From the NCBI RefSeq assembly GCF_007990635.1, contig NZ_AP019846.1, positions 682,001-746,000 of the forward strand: a stretch of DNA of 64,000 nucleotides, read 5' to 3'. Every line of letters starts with the position of its first letter. Positions within the stretch are counted from its first letter, which is position 1. The DNA is from Leptotrichia hongkongensis. GTDB lineage: Bacteria; Fusobacteriota; Fusobacteriia; Fusobacteriales; Leptotrichiaceae. The notes beneath the pieces are model-generated. The model did not search any database, was not told the DNA's origin, and saw nothing but the letters and a program-made list of their open reading frames with translations. Of this stretch, positions 36,234 through 46,377 are shown piece by piece. A program made the position numbers and the translations under genes.

Positions 36234-37316
36234 ATGTACGCATTGGATAAACAGCTTGTTTTAGAAGATGGTAGTGTGTATAAGGGGTATGGATTTGGAG
36301 CAGATATTGAAATGGCTGGAGAAGTTGTTTTTAATACTGCGATGACTGGGTATCAGGAAACTATTTCAGATCCATCGTATAATGGGCAGATTATTACATT
36401 TACTTATCCGTTAATTGGAAATTATGGTATAAATAGGGATGATTATGAAACTATTAATCCAAGTATCAAGGGAATTGTAACTCGTGAAATATGTAGAAAA
36501 CCTTCTAATTTTAGAAATGAATTTACATTGGATGAAGTTTTGAAGGACTTAAATATTCCAGGAATTTCTGGAATTGATACACGTAGTCTGACAAAGAAAA
36601 TAAGAGAGCATGGAACGATTAAGGGAATTATCGTTAGTGCAGACAAAGATCCGCAAGAAATTGCAAAAAATTTAAAAATCAATTCGTTACCAACCAATCA
36701 AATCGAACAGGTATCGACAAAAAAAGCATTTCTTTCATCTGGAAGAGGGATGAGAGTTGTTCTTCTTGACTTAGGAATGAAATCAGGAATTATGAGGGAA
36801 CTTAACTCAAGAGACTGTGATATTGTCGTAATGCCACATAATGCAACTTCTAAAGAAATTTTAAGACAAAAACCAGACGGAATAATGCTAAGCAATGGAC
36901 CGGGAGATCCGATAGATGTTCCAGAAACAATTGCTACAATTAGGGAATTAATAGATAAAGTGCCAATTTTTGGAATTTGCATGGGACATCAACTGATTTC
37001 ACTTGCCTGTGGAGCAAAGACATATAAATTGCTATTCGGACATCGTGGAACAAATCAGCCAGTATTAAACCTACAAACTGGAAAAGTTGATATTACAGCA
37101 CAAAATCATGGATATGCTGTAGATATTGACTCATTGAAGGATACAGAGCTGGAATTAACACATATTGCAGTAAATGACAGAACCTGCGAAGGTGTAAGAC
37201 ATAAAAAATATCCAGTATTTTCGGTACAGTATCATCCAGAGGCTTCTCCAGGACCACATGACCCAAATTATTTATTTGATATGTTTATTGAAAATATGAA
37301 AAAGGATCGGAAATAA
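36234..37316 (+). CDS. carA: carbamoyl-phosphate synthase, small (glutaminase) subunit
   Basis: CarA releases ammonia from glutamine and channels it to CarB for arginine and pyrimidine synthesis. It is 360 aa, normal. The N-terminal CPSase_sm domain holds TAMTGYQETISDPSYNGQ. The class I amidotransferase domain carries the nucleophile Cys near 249 (FGICMGHQL) and the His-Glu pair near 332 (QYHPEASPGP). GGGAGG precedes the ATG. carB follows 131 bases downstream with no terminator. Confidence 0.97.
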   Translation: MYALDKQLVLEDGSVYKGYGFGADIEMAGEVVFNTAMTGYQETISDPSYNGQIITFTYPLIGNYGINRDDYETINPSIKGIVTREICRKPSNFRNEFTLDEVLKDLNIPGISGIDTRSLTKKIREHGTIKGIIVSADKDPQEIAKNLKINSLPTNQIEQVSTKKAFLSSGRGMRVVLLDLGMKSGIMRELNSRDCDIVVMPHNATSKEILRQKPDGIMLSNGPGDPIDVPETIATIRELIDKVPIFGICMGHQLISLACGAKTYKLLFGHRGTNQPVLNLQTGKVDITAQNHGYAVDIDSLKDTELELTHIAVNDRTCEGVRHKKYPVFSVQYHPEASPGPHDPNYLFDMFIENMKKDRK

Positions 37317-37447
37317 TAATTTTAGAACTATTGATTGAAAACAAATTTTTTAGTTTACTTTAGGTAAATTTGTTACATAAAATTAAAAATTATAAAATAT
37401 TGAAATAAAAGCGTTGATAAAAATTAATAGCAAGGAGATGTAGGGAA

Positions 37448-40400
37448 ATGCCTAAACGAAAAGATATAGAAACAATTTTAGTGATTGGATCTGGACCGAT
37501 TATTATTGGACAGGCTGCTGAATTTGATTATGCGGGGACACAAGCGTGTCTATCATTGCGTGAAGAAGGATACAAGGTTATCCTTGTAAATTCTAATCCT
37601 GCAACTATTATGACAGATAAGGAAATTGCGGATAAAGTATATATTGAGCCATTAACTGTTGAATTTGTGTCAAAAATTATAAGAAAAGAACGTCCAGATG
37701 CCTTGCTTCCTACTCTTGGAGGGCAGGTTGGGCTAAATCTGGCTGTGGAACTGCATGAAGCGGGAGTGCTGGAAGAATGTGGAGTAGAGCTGCTAGGAAC
37801 TAAGCTTGACTCTATTAAGCAGGCGGAAGACAGGGAACTGTTCAGAGATTTGATGAATGAACTGGGAGAGCCTGTGCCTGAATCAGATATTATTCATAAT
37901 TTGGAAGAGGCACGTAGATTTGTGGAAAAAATTAGATACCCTGTGATTGTGCGGCCTGCCTTTACAATGGGAGGAACTGGTGGAGGAATCTGCCATAATG
38001 ATGAAGAACTGGAAGACATTGTTACAAATGGACTTAGATATTCGCCAGTAACTCAATGTTTATTAGAAAAATCAATTTCAGGATACAAGGAAATTGAGTA
38101 TGAAGTAATGCGCGACAGCAATGATACAGCGATTGTTGTATGTAATATGGAAAATATTGATCCAGTTGGTATTCATACGGGAGATTCGATTGTAGTTGCA
38201 CCGTCACAAACATTGACAGACAGGGAATACCATATGTTGAGAGATGTTTCGCTGAAAATAATAAGAGCATTGAAAATAGAAGGTGGATGTAACGTTCAGC
38301 TGGCATTAGATCCGTATTCGTTCAATTATTATATTATTGAGGTAAATCCAAGGGTATCACGTTCATCGGCACTTGCTTCAAAGGCGACAGGTTATCCAAT
38401 TGCAAAAATCGCTGCAAAAATTGCAGTTGGATTGACACTTGATGAAATTATAAATCCTGTTACTAAAAATTCGTATGCGTGCTTCGAGCCGTCACTTGAT
38501 TATGTTGTAAGTAAAATACCGAGATTTCCGTTTGACAAGTTTGAAAAGGCGGATAGGCATTTAGGTACACAAATGAAGGCAACAGGGGAAGTAATGGCTA
38601 TTGGTAGAACTTATGAAGAAAGTCTGTTAAAGGCTATTCGTTCGCTTGAGTACGGAGTACATCACTTGGGGCTTCCAAATGGGGATGAATTTAGCTTGGA
38701 ATATATTTTGAGAAGAATCCAGAAAGCTGGAGATGAAAGATTATTTTTCATTGGGGAGGCGTTAAGACGAGGAGTTACTCCGCAGGAAATACATGATATG
38801 ACAAAAATTGACATGTTTTTCCTTGATAAAATGAAAAATATTGTTGATATTGAAGTTGAATTGAAGGCGAATGTAAATAATCCAGATGTACTGCTGTTTG
38901 CCAAAAGATATGGATTTTCAGATAAAGTTATTGCACACCGTTGGAATACGACAGAAGATGAAGTTTACAAACTTCGTGAAAAATACAATATTAAACCTGT
39001 ATTTAAGATGGTTGACACCTGTGCGGCTGAATTTAAGTCAGAAACGCCTTATTTTTACTCGACTTATGAGCAGGAAAATGAAAGTGTTGTGGGGGATAAG
39101 AAAAAAATTATTGTACTTGGCTCAGGACCTATTAGAATTGGGCAAGGTGTTGAATTTGACTATGCTACAGTTCATGCTGTGAAGGCAATAAAAGAGTCTG
39201 GTTATGAGGCAATTATTGTAAATAACAATCCTGAAACTGTTTCAACGGACTTTTCAATATCGGATAAGCTTTATTTTGAGCCACTTACAGAAGAGGATGT
39301 TATGGCGATAATCGAGCTTGAACAGCCAGAAGGCGTTGTTGTTCAGTTTGGCGGACAGACGGCAATTAACTTGGCTGAAAAATTGGCAAGACATGGTGTT
39401 AAAATATTGGGAACAGCACTTGAAGAAATTGATAATGCGGAAAACCGTGATAAATTCGAGGCATTGCTGCATAAATTGAACATTCCTCAGCCACTTGGAA
39501 AAACTGCGTTTGATACGGAAACTGCTGTAAAAAATGCGGCTGAAATTGGGTATCCTGTTCTAGTGCGTCCATCTTACGTATTAGGTGGAAGAGCAATGGA
39601 AATCGTATATCGTGAAGAGGAGCTGCGTCAATATATGGAAAATGCTGTAAAAGTATCTCCTGATCATCCTGTGCTTACTGACAGATATTTAGTTGGAAAG
39701 GAAATCGAAGTGGATGCAATTTGCGATGGGGAAACAGTTGTAATACCAGGGATTATGGAGCATATCGAAAGAGCGGGAGTCCACTCTGGAGATTCTATTG
39801 CGGTTTACCCTCCACAAAGTATTACAGATTCACAAAAACGTACATTAATAGACTATACAACAAGACTTGCAAAAGGATTAAACATTATAGGGCTTTTGAA
39901 TATTCAGTATGTAATTAGCGATGGAGAAGTTTATGTATTGGAAGTAAATCCTAGAAGTTCAAGGACAGTTCCATTTTTAAGCAAGATTACAGGTGTTCCT
40001 ATGGCAAATCTTGCTATGAAGGGAATTCTTGGAGAAACGTTGAAAAGTAAAGGATATCAAACTGGATTAATTGAAGAAAGTAAACATGTGTATACAAAAG
40101 TTCCTGTGTTCAGTTTCCAGAAATTAAAAGATGTGGACACAACACTAGGGCCTGAAATGAAGTCAACAGGAGAAGTTATGGGAAGTGATGAAAACCTTGA
40201 AAAATCACTTTACAAAGGGCTAATTTCATCTGGAATTAAAGTCAAGGATCAAGGAAGCGTATTGTTTACAATTAGTGGAACTGCAAAAGAGGAAGCTTAT
40301 GGACTGGCTAAGAGGTTTTCTGACTTGGGTTATCATATAATGGCTACAAAAGGTACAGCTAAATATTTTGAGGAAAAAGGGCTTCGTGTTGAAACTGTCG

Positions 40401-40633
40401 GAAAAATTGAAGAAGAAGGAAAATACGAGCATGATGTATTAGGACTGATTTACAAAGGACTTGTTGATATGGTAATAAATACAGCGGCTAAAAAGAAAAC
40501 TGCAACAAATGACGGATTTAAAATTAGACGTGCTGCAAGTGAACAGGAAATCGCCTGTCTTACTTCACTTGATACAACGGACGCTTTACTGAAAGTTCTA
40601 GAATCTATTTCGTTTAATGTAAGTTCGATATAA
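37448..40633 (+). CDS. carB: carbamoyl-phosphate synthase, large subunit
   Basis: 1,061 aa with the expected duplicated layout: pre-ATP-grasp and ATP-grasp 1 ([20 protein letters not shown], then [12 protein letters not shown]), an oligomerisation region, the second half ([32 protein letters not shown]), and a C-terminal MGS allosteric domain from about 930. It phosphorylates bicarbonate and carbamate. CAAGGAGATG lies before the ATG. Confidence 0.98.
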   Translation: MPKRKDIETILVIGSGPIIIGQAAEFDYAGTQACLSLREEGYKVILVNSNPATIMTDKEIADKVYIEPLTVEFVSKIIRKERPDALLPTLGGQVGLNLAVELHEAGVLEECGVELLGTKLDSIKQAEDRELFRDLMNELGEPVPESDIIHNLEEARRFVEKIRYPVIVRPAFTMGGTGGGICHNDEELEDIVTNGLRYSPVTQCLLEKSISGYKEIEYEVMRDSNDTAIVVCNMENIDPVGIHTGDSIVVAPSQTLTDREYHMLRDVSLKIIRALKIEGGCNVQLALDPYSFNYYIIEVNPRVSRSSALASKATGYPIAKIAAKIAVGLTLDEIINPVTKNSYACFEPSLDYVVSKIPRFPFDKFEKADRHLGTQMKATGEVMAIGRTYEESLLKAIRSLEYGVHHLGLPNGDEFSLEYILRRIQKAGDERLFFIGEALRRGVTPQEIHDMTKIDMFFLDKMKNIVDIEVELKANVNNPDVLLFAKRYGFSDKVIAHRWNTTEDEVYKLREKYNIKPVFKMVDTCAAEFKSETPYFYSTYEQENESVVGDKKKIIVLGSGPIRIGQGVEFDYATVHAVKAIKESGYEAIIVNNNPETVSTDFSISDKLYFEPLTEEDVMAIIELEQPEGVVVQFGGQTAINLAEKLARHGVKILGTALEEIDNAENRDKFEALLHKLNIPQPLGKTAFDTETAVKNAAEIGYPVLVRPSYVLGGRAMEIVYREEELRQYMENAVKVSPDHPVLTDRYLVGKEIEVDAICDGETVVIPGIMEHIERAGVHSGDSIAVYPPQSITDSQKRTLIDYTTRLAKGLNIIGLLNIQYVISDGEVYVLEVNPRSSRTVPFLSKITGVPMANLAMKGILGETLKSKGYQTGLIEESKHVYTKVPVFSFQKLKDVDTTLGPEMKSTGEVMGSDENLEKSLYKGLISSGIKVKDQGSVLFTISGTAKEEAYGLAKRFSDLGYHIMATKGTAKYFEEKGLRVETVGKIEEEGKYEHDVLGLIYKGLVDMVINTAAKKKTATNDGFKIRRAASEQEIACLTSLDTTDALLKVLESISFNVSSI

Positions 40634-40773
40634 TTAATTTTGATTTTATTAAATAAAATAGAAAATAAATTTTAAAAATTACCAATTTCATTAGTTTTAT
40701 TTTGAATAATAGGATTAGGGAAATTGGTAAAATTTTTAAGTAAAATAAAAAAATAAAAGGTAATGGAGTAAAA

Positions 40774-41763
40774 ATGAACTATAAAAAAATAATATTAATA
40801 GTATTTCTCTCAATTTTTTTATTTTCCTGTGATGATACATTTAAGGAAATTGGAAGAAAATTTAGTATAAAAAAAGTGAAAAATGAAGAAATGGAGAAGT
40901 ACAACGGCTATATTGAAATCCATAATAATTTGACAAATATTGAAAATGAAATTTCAAAATATATTGATGTGGCTGGAGAAGGCAAAGAAATAAATGTTCA
41001 GGAAATGGGGAGACTGGAAAGCATTCCTGTTATTAAAATTGATAATGCTGTTATCCAAAAACTCGAAAAAAATATAAATTCAAAATTTAAGATGGAAAAG
41101 CTGGATAATTCTTCCAAAAGATTATTGCCAATTTTAAAAGAATTAAAAGTAGTAACAGATTCTATGACAAATTACTATAGAAAAAAAGAATATTTGGCAG
41201 ATAACTTTTCCAAAGGGCAGCAATTACATACAAATTTTTTAAAAATTTACAAAAGATATAAAGAAAATTCAAATGTTTTTAAAGCGGAAGTGGAAAACAA
41301 AACGAAAGAAAGAGTGCAGAAAATATTAGAAACATATAAAAATGAAGGCAGCCTGATAAAATACAATTTGGTAATTCTCATAAATAGTTGTGAAGATTTT
41401 GTGGATAAAATGGATAATCAGAAACTTAGTATGACAACATTTATAAAAGGTGATTTGGGAAAATTAAAAAAAGCGCAGCAAAATATTTTAACAGCTTCAA
41501 CTAACTTTCAAAAGACAATTACAAATGAAAAACAATTGAAAAAGGAAAATTATACAAAAGAAAAATTGGAAATATTTAATAATCAACTTGCAGAATTTGA
41601 AAAATCAGTTACAATATTTATTAAAGAAGTTGAAAAAAGTAAGTCATTGAGTAAAGAAGATATTGAGAAGAAAGTTTATACAGAGGATATGGCTGGGACT
41701 CCGAATGATGTAATTAAAAAGTATAACAATTTAGTGAATGCCTACAATAATCTGATGAATTAA
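40774..41763 (+). CDS. DUF3829-like lipoprotein
   Basis: 329 aa. The signal ends in LFSC (Cys19), so it is a lipoprotein. The rest is almost wholly helical, Lys/Glu-rich, with long coiled-coil stretches. The pattern (KYNGYIEIHNNL near the start of the mature part, and a C-terminal VIKKYNNLVNAYNNLM) matches the DUF3829/YiiG family of unknown function. It stands alone on its transcript and opens the accessory islet with the EndoU module. Confidence 0.75.
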   Translation: MNYKKIILIVFLSIFLFSCDDTFKEIGRKFSIKKVKNEEMEKYNGYIEIHNNLTNIENEISKYIDVAGEGKEINVQEMGRLESIPVIKIDNAVIQKLEKNINSKFKMEKLDNSSKRLLPILKELKVVTDSMTNYYRKKEYLADNFSKGQQLHTNFLKIYKRYKENSNVFKAEVENKTKERVQKILETYKNEGSLIKYNLVILINSCEDFVDKMDNQKLSMTTFIKGDLGKLKKAQQNILTASTNFQKTITNEKQLKKENYTKEKLEIFNNQLAEFEKSVTIFIKEVEKSKSLSKEDIEKKVYTEDMAGTPNDVIKKYNNLVNAYNNLMN

Positions 41764-41810
41764 AAGTAAGAAAAAATCAAAATTTATATAGATAATTATA
41801 AATTTTATTA

Positions 41811-41916
41811 TATACTCAAACCTATTTAAAATTAAACTGCTAAAAATTATATAGATTTAGGGTTTGAGTAAAATAGTCATAGCCTTTTAGTTTAGTTTTA
41901 AAGCAGTTTTACTATA
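41811..41916 (-). repeat. MITE-like element, copy 5 (reverse orientation)
   Basis: 106 bp, reading TATACTCAAACC to GTTTTACTATA on the plus strand, the inverse of copies 1-4. Confidence 0.8.
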
Positions 41917-41922
41917 TTTTAT

Positions 41923-41997
41923 AAAAAGCCTTAAAATAAGAATTTTATAAAGAATAAATTATTTTCAAAAATAAAAATCTATTTAAGGCATTTTTAT
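41923..41997. terminator. probable bidirectional terminator
   Basis: AAAAAGCCTTAAA and TTTAAGGCATTTTT enclose an A+T-rich loop of about 45 bases. Confidence 0.5.
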
Positions 41998-42104
41998 TTT
42001 AACATAAATTGCAATATTAATGTTAATCTCTTTTTAAACAGGAATAATTCTTTTTATATTGCATTTATTATTAGTCACAAATTCAAGTATATTATAGATT
42101 TTTC

Positions 42105-42248
42105 CTAAGTAGAAGAATAAGCCAAATTAAAATAAATTCCGTTATCCGCAAAATATTTTCCAGCAATTTTAGCGTATCTAATTCCCACATCAGTCAACGA
42201 AAAATCACAGTTTTCTTGAATTTTTCCGTAAATAAAAAATTTATCCAT
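42105..42248 (-). pseudogene. histidine-phosphatase (phosphoglycerate-mutase-like) fragment
   Basis: On the minus strand a 47-aa frame reads SLTDVGIRYAKIAGKYF and ends GIYFNLAYSST. In the histidine-phosphatase superfamily this follows the catalytic RHG motif: the usual PLTxxGxxQA helix and the YSSP/T strand. The RHG-containing N-terminus and the C-terminal half are missing, so it is a remnant. The sequence is between two MITEs. Confidence 0.5.
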
Positions 42249-42404
42249 ACTGGATTAAATACAAAATCTTTTTTATCATATCAGTCCTTTTTATTCTCAT
42301 ATATATTCTGCTATTCTAGATGCTATTCGTTTTTAATTATTTCATAAGTATTGGAATTTGAAAGAACTTAATAATATTGATTTTAAGGTATAAGTTTGGT
42401 ATAA

Positions 42405-42507
42405 TATGCTCAAATCCATTTAAAATTAAGATAATAGAAGTTAGATAAATTTAAGTTTAAGTAAAATAGTCATAACCTTTGAGTCTAATTTTAAAGAAAG
42501 ATTATTA
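42405..42507 (-). repeat. MITE-like element, copy 6 (diverged, reverse)
   Basis: About 103 bp with a recognisable core (AGTAAAATAGTCATAACCTT) and ends TATGCTCAAAT and AAGATTATTAT. More decayed than the others. It lies 40 bases upstream of the EndoU gene. Confidence 0.6.
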
Positions 42508-42548
42508 TGGATGTACTAAAAATATATAAAAAGGAGAAAATTTAGAAA

Positions 42549-43169
42549 ATGAATAAAAATAAAATTGCAAAAATATTGCTGTTATTCATTATTATATTGT
42601 TTGGACTAGGAAAACTGTATCTAAGTAGAAATAACAGTATAAATGCAAAGGAAAATTTTTCAAAGGAATTTGTTGCACAAAATAAGAGAAATAATAAAAA
42701 GAATGTTATTAAACAGAAAAATATAGAAAATAAAAATGAAAAACGAACTCAAAATACTTCAAACCAAGGAGATAGAAAATATCAAATTGATTATGACCAT
42801 GTGATTGGCGGGGATGAAAATTCACAAGGGAAAGTTACCGGTGGACATTCACTTTTGCGTGGAGATGTGAGAATTGTAAAAAAAATTGGGAATCCAGCTA
42901 AAAACGGAGTGTATCGAGCAAGTATTGAAGTAAAGAAAAAAGACGGAACTTGGCAGGCAAAAACTTCTAATGGTGGAGTAAATACAATGTTTCCAGAAAA
43001 CTGGGATGAAGCGAGAATTATTGATGAAATAAATTCAGCATGGGAAAATAGAAAAGATCTTAAAGGCAGAGATAATAATATGTGGCAGGGAATAAGCAAA
43101 AGCGGAGTTCTGATACGTGGTTACAAAAGCCCTAGAATAACAGCTTATCCAGTTTATGAAAATCGTTAG
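42549..43169 (+). CDS. EndoU-family nuclease toxin with N-terminal membrane/signal segment
   Basis: 206 aa. Residues 8-24 are hydrophobic (signal or anchor), about 30-75 a Lys/Asn-rich linker. The C-terminal ~125 residues match the bacterial EndoU toxin domain known from CdiA tips: DHVIGGDE with His84, GGHS with His100, TMFPENW (146-152), WQGISKSGV (179-187) and the closing TAYPVY (198-203). EndoU enzymes cut RNA, tRNA in some contact-dependent toxins. The domain here is free-standing rather than fused to a large exoprotein. AAGGAG precedes the ATG. A probable immunity gene starts 28 bases after the stop. Confidence 0.8.
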   Translation: MNKNKIAKILLLFIIILFGLGKLYLSRNNSINAKENFSKEFVAQNKRNNKKNVIKQKNIENKNEKRTQNTSNQGDRKYQIDYDHVIGGDENSQGKVTGGHSLLRGDVRIVKKIGNPAKNGVYRASIEVKKKDGTWQAKTSNGGVNTMFPENWDEARIIDEINSAWENRKDLKGRDNNMWQGISKSGVLIRGYKSPRITAYPVYENR

Positions 43170-43197
43170 AAGTAATTTTAGGAAAGGAGTAGTGTGA

Positions 43198-43635
43198 ATG
43201 ATTATAAAATTTGGTTACTACAACGATGAAGATTTTGGATTGACTGCATTTCCAGAAATAAAATTTTCTGAAAAAGAAATAACAAAAAATAATAAAAAAA
43301 ATGGATGTTTAGAAAAAAAGAAAGCAGTGTATACAAAATATCTGATAACTGGAATAATGGAAGATTTTCCAGATATGGAAATAATTGATATTTTTTTGCC
43401 ACAGCTAGAAAAAGTTGAAGCTGGGAAAATGCAAGAAACTGTTTGGGACGGACAGGCTTTTCAACATAAAATTAATAAAGAAAAAGTAGAATTTGAGCAT
43501 ACAATTTTTGGGATTTGTCAGGAATATCCGCTGTGGGAATGTAAGTTTGAAGAATATAGAAAAGTTTTTGAAGGCTGGAAAAAGTTTTCAGAAATGGAAG
43601 TTGATTTAAAAAGTGAAGTTACAGTGGAGATTTAA
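43198..43635 (+). CDS. probable immunity protein for the EndoU toxin
   Basis: 145 aa, soluble, acidic, no signal. No motif is recognised; the short alternating sequence (KFGYYNDEDFGLTAFPEI) fits the small single-domain immunity proteins seen after polymorphic toxins. The call rests on position: same strand, 28 bases after the EndoU gene, with its own strong GAAAGGAG. An unrelated role is possible. Confidence 0.5.
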   Translation: MIIKFGYYNDEDFGLTAFPEIKFSEKEITKNNKKNGCLEKKKAVYTKYLITGIMEDFPDMEIIDIFLPQLEKVEAGKMQETVWDGQAFQHKINKEKVEFEHTIFGICQEYPLWECKFEEYRKVFEGWKKFSEMEVDLKSEVTVEI

Positions 43636-43817
43636 GAAATAAAAAATAAAAATATGAAAAAATATTTATTAATCAAAATATTTGAAAAATAATTTATCAG
43701 AAATGATTATGAATTCAGTACAATCATCATATGCACTATTATAAAAATTTATTTCTATTTAAAAATGGGATTTAGTATAATATAAATAGAGAGAAATAGA
43801 AGCTTAGAAAGGTAATT

Positions 43818-44723
43818 ATGATAAAAAGAATAGATACGATATACGTAAGAAATTATTTTTACGTATATAATTTGAAGGATGAAGATTATAAAATTTTATC
43901 AGAAAGATTGGAAATTGATGAAGAGAAGATAAAGAATGTTATTGACGAGGAAATTTTTACTCCAAGAATTTCAAAATCAGATTGGGAGATTTATAAACTG
44001 TATTACCCAGCTATTAAAAAATCTACAAAAGATAAAGAATTTACATCATATGAGATTAATCCGATTGTAATTTTTTTTAAAGAAGATAAAATTGTTATTT
44101 TAGATGACGATTATTACAACGATTTTTATCAATTTGTTGAAGAGTATGCCAAATTAAGAGATGAAGTTCTTGAAGAAAATCGTTTTTTCCTAAATATGCT
44201 TCATAAAATTTCTCAAAGCCTTTATAAATATGTGAGAATTTTGATTGGAGAACATGACAAGATAGAAACTGTTTTGAGGGAACAGCAAAGTAACGAAAAG
44301 TTAATTTCTCTTGCGGAAGTAGAACAAGGATTTTATGTTTATAATATTGCATTGAGAAATTTGGACTATGTTGTTGAGAATTTGAAAGAAGATGAGCAAT
44401 TTGAACAATATGAAGAATATATGACAAGAATTTTACAGGAGATAAATTTTACACTAGACTTATCGTCTTCATACTGTGAAATTTGTAAAACTACAAGAGA
44501 AACATATTCATCGTATATTGGAAATAATATGAATATCACAATGAAATTTTTAGCTGCAGTAACAATATTGGTTACAGTTCCAAATATGATTTTTGGATTT
44601 TATGGAATGAACGTGAAGTTGCCGCTTCAAGATATGGGATTTTGGGCATTAGTAATAATTTTTATAATAATGATGTTGCTAATGCTAGTTTTGTGGAGAT
44701 ATATGAAAAAGAAAGTTTTATAG
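43818..44723 (+). CDS. CorA-family divalent-cation transporter
   Basis: 301 aa. A soluble helical N-terminal domain (1-~235) is followed by two membrane helices (about 241-258 and 273-294) with the signature YGMN at 262-265 between them and a basic KKK tail. CorA proteins form pentameric Mg2+ or Co2+ channels. The stop TAG (44721-44723) lies inside the left end of MITE copy 7, so the element probably fixed the present C-terminus. A repeat-end motif at 43750-43782 places a TATAAT upstream. Confidence 0.9.
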   Translation: MIKRIDTIYVRNYFYVYNLKDEDYKILSERLEIDEEKIKNVIDEEIFTPRISKSDWEIYKLYYPAIKKSTKDKEFTSYEINPIVIFFKEDKIVILDDDYYNDFYQFVEEYAKLRDEVLEENRFFLNMLHKISQSLYKYVRILIGEHDKIETVLREQQSNEKLISLAEVEQGFYVYNIALRNLDYVVENLKEDEQFEQYEEYMTRILQEINFTLDLSSSYCEICKTTRETYSSYIGNNMNITMKFLAAVTILVTVPNMIFGFYGMNVKLPLQDMGFWALVIIFIIMMLLMLVLWRYMKKKVL

Positions 44724-44824
44724 TAAAACTCCTTTAAAACTAAACTCAAAAGTTATGACTATTTTACTCAAACCCTAAATTTATATAATTTTTAGTAGTT
44801 TAATTTTAAGTAGGTTTGAGTATA
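44719..44824 (+). repeat. MITE-like element, copy 7, overlapping the corA-like stop codon
   Basis: 106 bp, TATAGTAAAACTC to AGGTTTGAGTATA. The TAG in its first five bases ends the CorA frame. Confidence 0.8.
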
Positions 44825-44933
44825 TAATGTAAAAATAGAAATTATAGTAGTTTATTTTTGTTAAAATAAAAAAATCAAAATAAAGATGTATAAACATAAT
44901 TATAATTTTAAAGTAAATTTATGATGTATAATA

Positions 44934-44982
44934 AAAGACTATCTAAAAGAATATTTTTTCTAAAAGATAGTCTAATTTTTTT
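44934..44982. terminator. bidirectional terminator before fabV
   Basis: AGACTATCT and AGATAGTCT form a 9-bp stem with T runs on both strands. Confidence 0.7.
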
Positions 44983-45008
44983 GTTATTTATCTTGTAAAT
45001 TTTTAAAA

Positions 45009-46202
45009 TTAAGGTTTTAATTTAGCTAATTCATCTAAATCAACATCAGCGTCATAATCCACATTATCAAAGTCAAATCCATTTAATTGCATGAATTCCT
45101 CTCTTGCTCCAGCGTAATCGCTTATTTCCTTAAAGTTATCTGGAGTAACTTTATCCCAAAGAGCTTCTACCTCAGCTTGAACATCTTCACGCATTTCCCA
45201 GTTATCTGGACGTAATCTTCTTTCTTTGTCAATAACAGGATTGTTTCCATAAACCATTTGAGTCAAAAGTCTATGTTTTTGTTCGATTGTACCTTCGTGG
45301 ATACCTTTTTCCTTCATTACTTTGTAAAGCAATGCTGCGTATAATGGGAAAATAGGGATAACTGCACTTGCTTTTGTCATTAACGCCTTACTTAATGAAA
45401 CGTATGCTTCTCCATTGTATTTTTCTTTTAAAAAGTCATTTAAAACATCAGAAGTATGTTCCAAATCTCTTTTTGCAGCTCCAATTGTACCTTCTTTATA
45501 GATTCCATAAGTTACTTTTGGGCCTAAATATGAATAAGCTACTGTTTTAAAGCCTTCAGAAAGAACACCACCTTTATCAAGTGCCTCAATCCATAATTTC
45601 CAGTCTTCTCCACCCATAACTTTTACAGTGCTGTCAATTTCTTCTTGAGTTGCGACACCCATTGTTGTTTCTTCCATAACTTCTTTTTCAAAGTTGATAG
45701 TTGGACCTGTAATGTCCTTTGTTGTAGATTTTAATGCTGAACGATAAGTTACACCGTCAATTGGATCAGTTCTAACTGCACTTGCTAAGCTGTAAATTAA
45801 CAAGTCGATTTTTCCACCAAATTCTTCTTTAATGAATTTTATTACATCATCTTTCATTTCCATTGAAAAAGCATCACCAATAAAGTTTTTAGAAACTAAA
45901 CCTTCTTTTTTAGCAGCTTCGTTAAAGGCAATTGTATTCCACCAACCAGCAGAACCTGCTCTTTTTCCTTCTACCCCTTTTTCAAATGCCACTCCGATAG
46001 TTTCTGCTCCGGCACCGAAGGCAAGGGAGATTCTTGTTGCAAGTCCGTACCCAGAAGAAGAACCGATAATTAGAACTTTTTTTGGACCTTCATATTTATC
46101 TTGTGATTTTACATAGTCAATTTGCCTTTTTACAAATTCTTTTGCTCCAATTGGATGGTTTGTAAGTGCTAAACCACCTTTTAATCTAGGTTTTATAACC
46201 AT
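45009..46202 (-). CDS. fabV: trans-2-enoyl-[acyl carrier protein]/CoA reductase
   Basis: FabV performs the last, NAD(P)H-dependent reduction in each cycle of fatty-acid elongation. It is 397 aa, normal for the family. MVIKPRLKGGLALTNHPIG is the typical N-terminus, IIGSSSGYGLATRISLAFG the dinucleotide loop, and YSYLGPKVTYGIYKEGTIGA carries the catalytic Tyr with the spaced Lys. The C-terminal LNGFDFDNVDY is also typical. FabV resists triclosan, which is known of the family. AGGAGGAAAAG precedes the ATG. Confidence 0.96.
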   Translation of the reverse strand: MVIKPRLKGGLALTNHPIGAKEFVKRQIDYVKSQDKYEGPKKVLIIGSSSGYGLATRISLAFGAGAETIGVAFEKGVEGKRAGSAGWWNTIAFNEAAKKEGLVSKNFIGDAFSMEMKDDVIKFIKEEFGGKIDLLIYSLASAVRTDPIDGVTYRSALKSTTKDITGPTINFEKEVMEETTMGVATQEEIDSTVKVMGGEDWKLWIEALDKGGVLSEGFKTVAYSYLGPKVTYGIYKEGTIGAAKRDLEHTSDVLNDFLKEKYNGEAYVSLSKALMTKASAVIPIFPLYAALLYKVMKEKGIHEGTIEQKHRLLTQMVYGNNPVIDKERRLRPDNWEMREDVQAEVEALWDKVTPDNFKEISDYAGAREEFMQLNGFDFDNVDYDADVDLDELAKLKP

Positions 46203-46377
46203 TTTTTCTTTTCCTCCTAAAAAATTATTTATTATAATTATTTTTCAATTTTAAAAAAATCATACATTTAAAATGATAACATATTTTATGATATATTTTC
46301 AAGAAATATTTTTATTTAAATAAAAATAAATAATTTTGACAATCAAAATAATTCTTTAGATAGAAAAGTTAATAAAA

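Noticed and set aside
42405-42507. CRISPR-like repetition in the 41.8-42.5 kb gap
   Set aside because: The repeated sequence is two inverted MITE copies 600 bases apart; no regularly spaced short repeats exist.
45832-46116. 94-codon plus-strand frame
   Set aside because: Antisense shadow of fabV, without a ribosome site.
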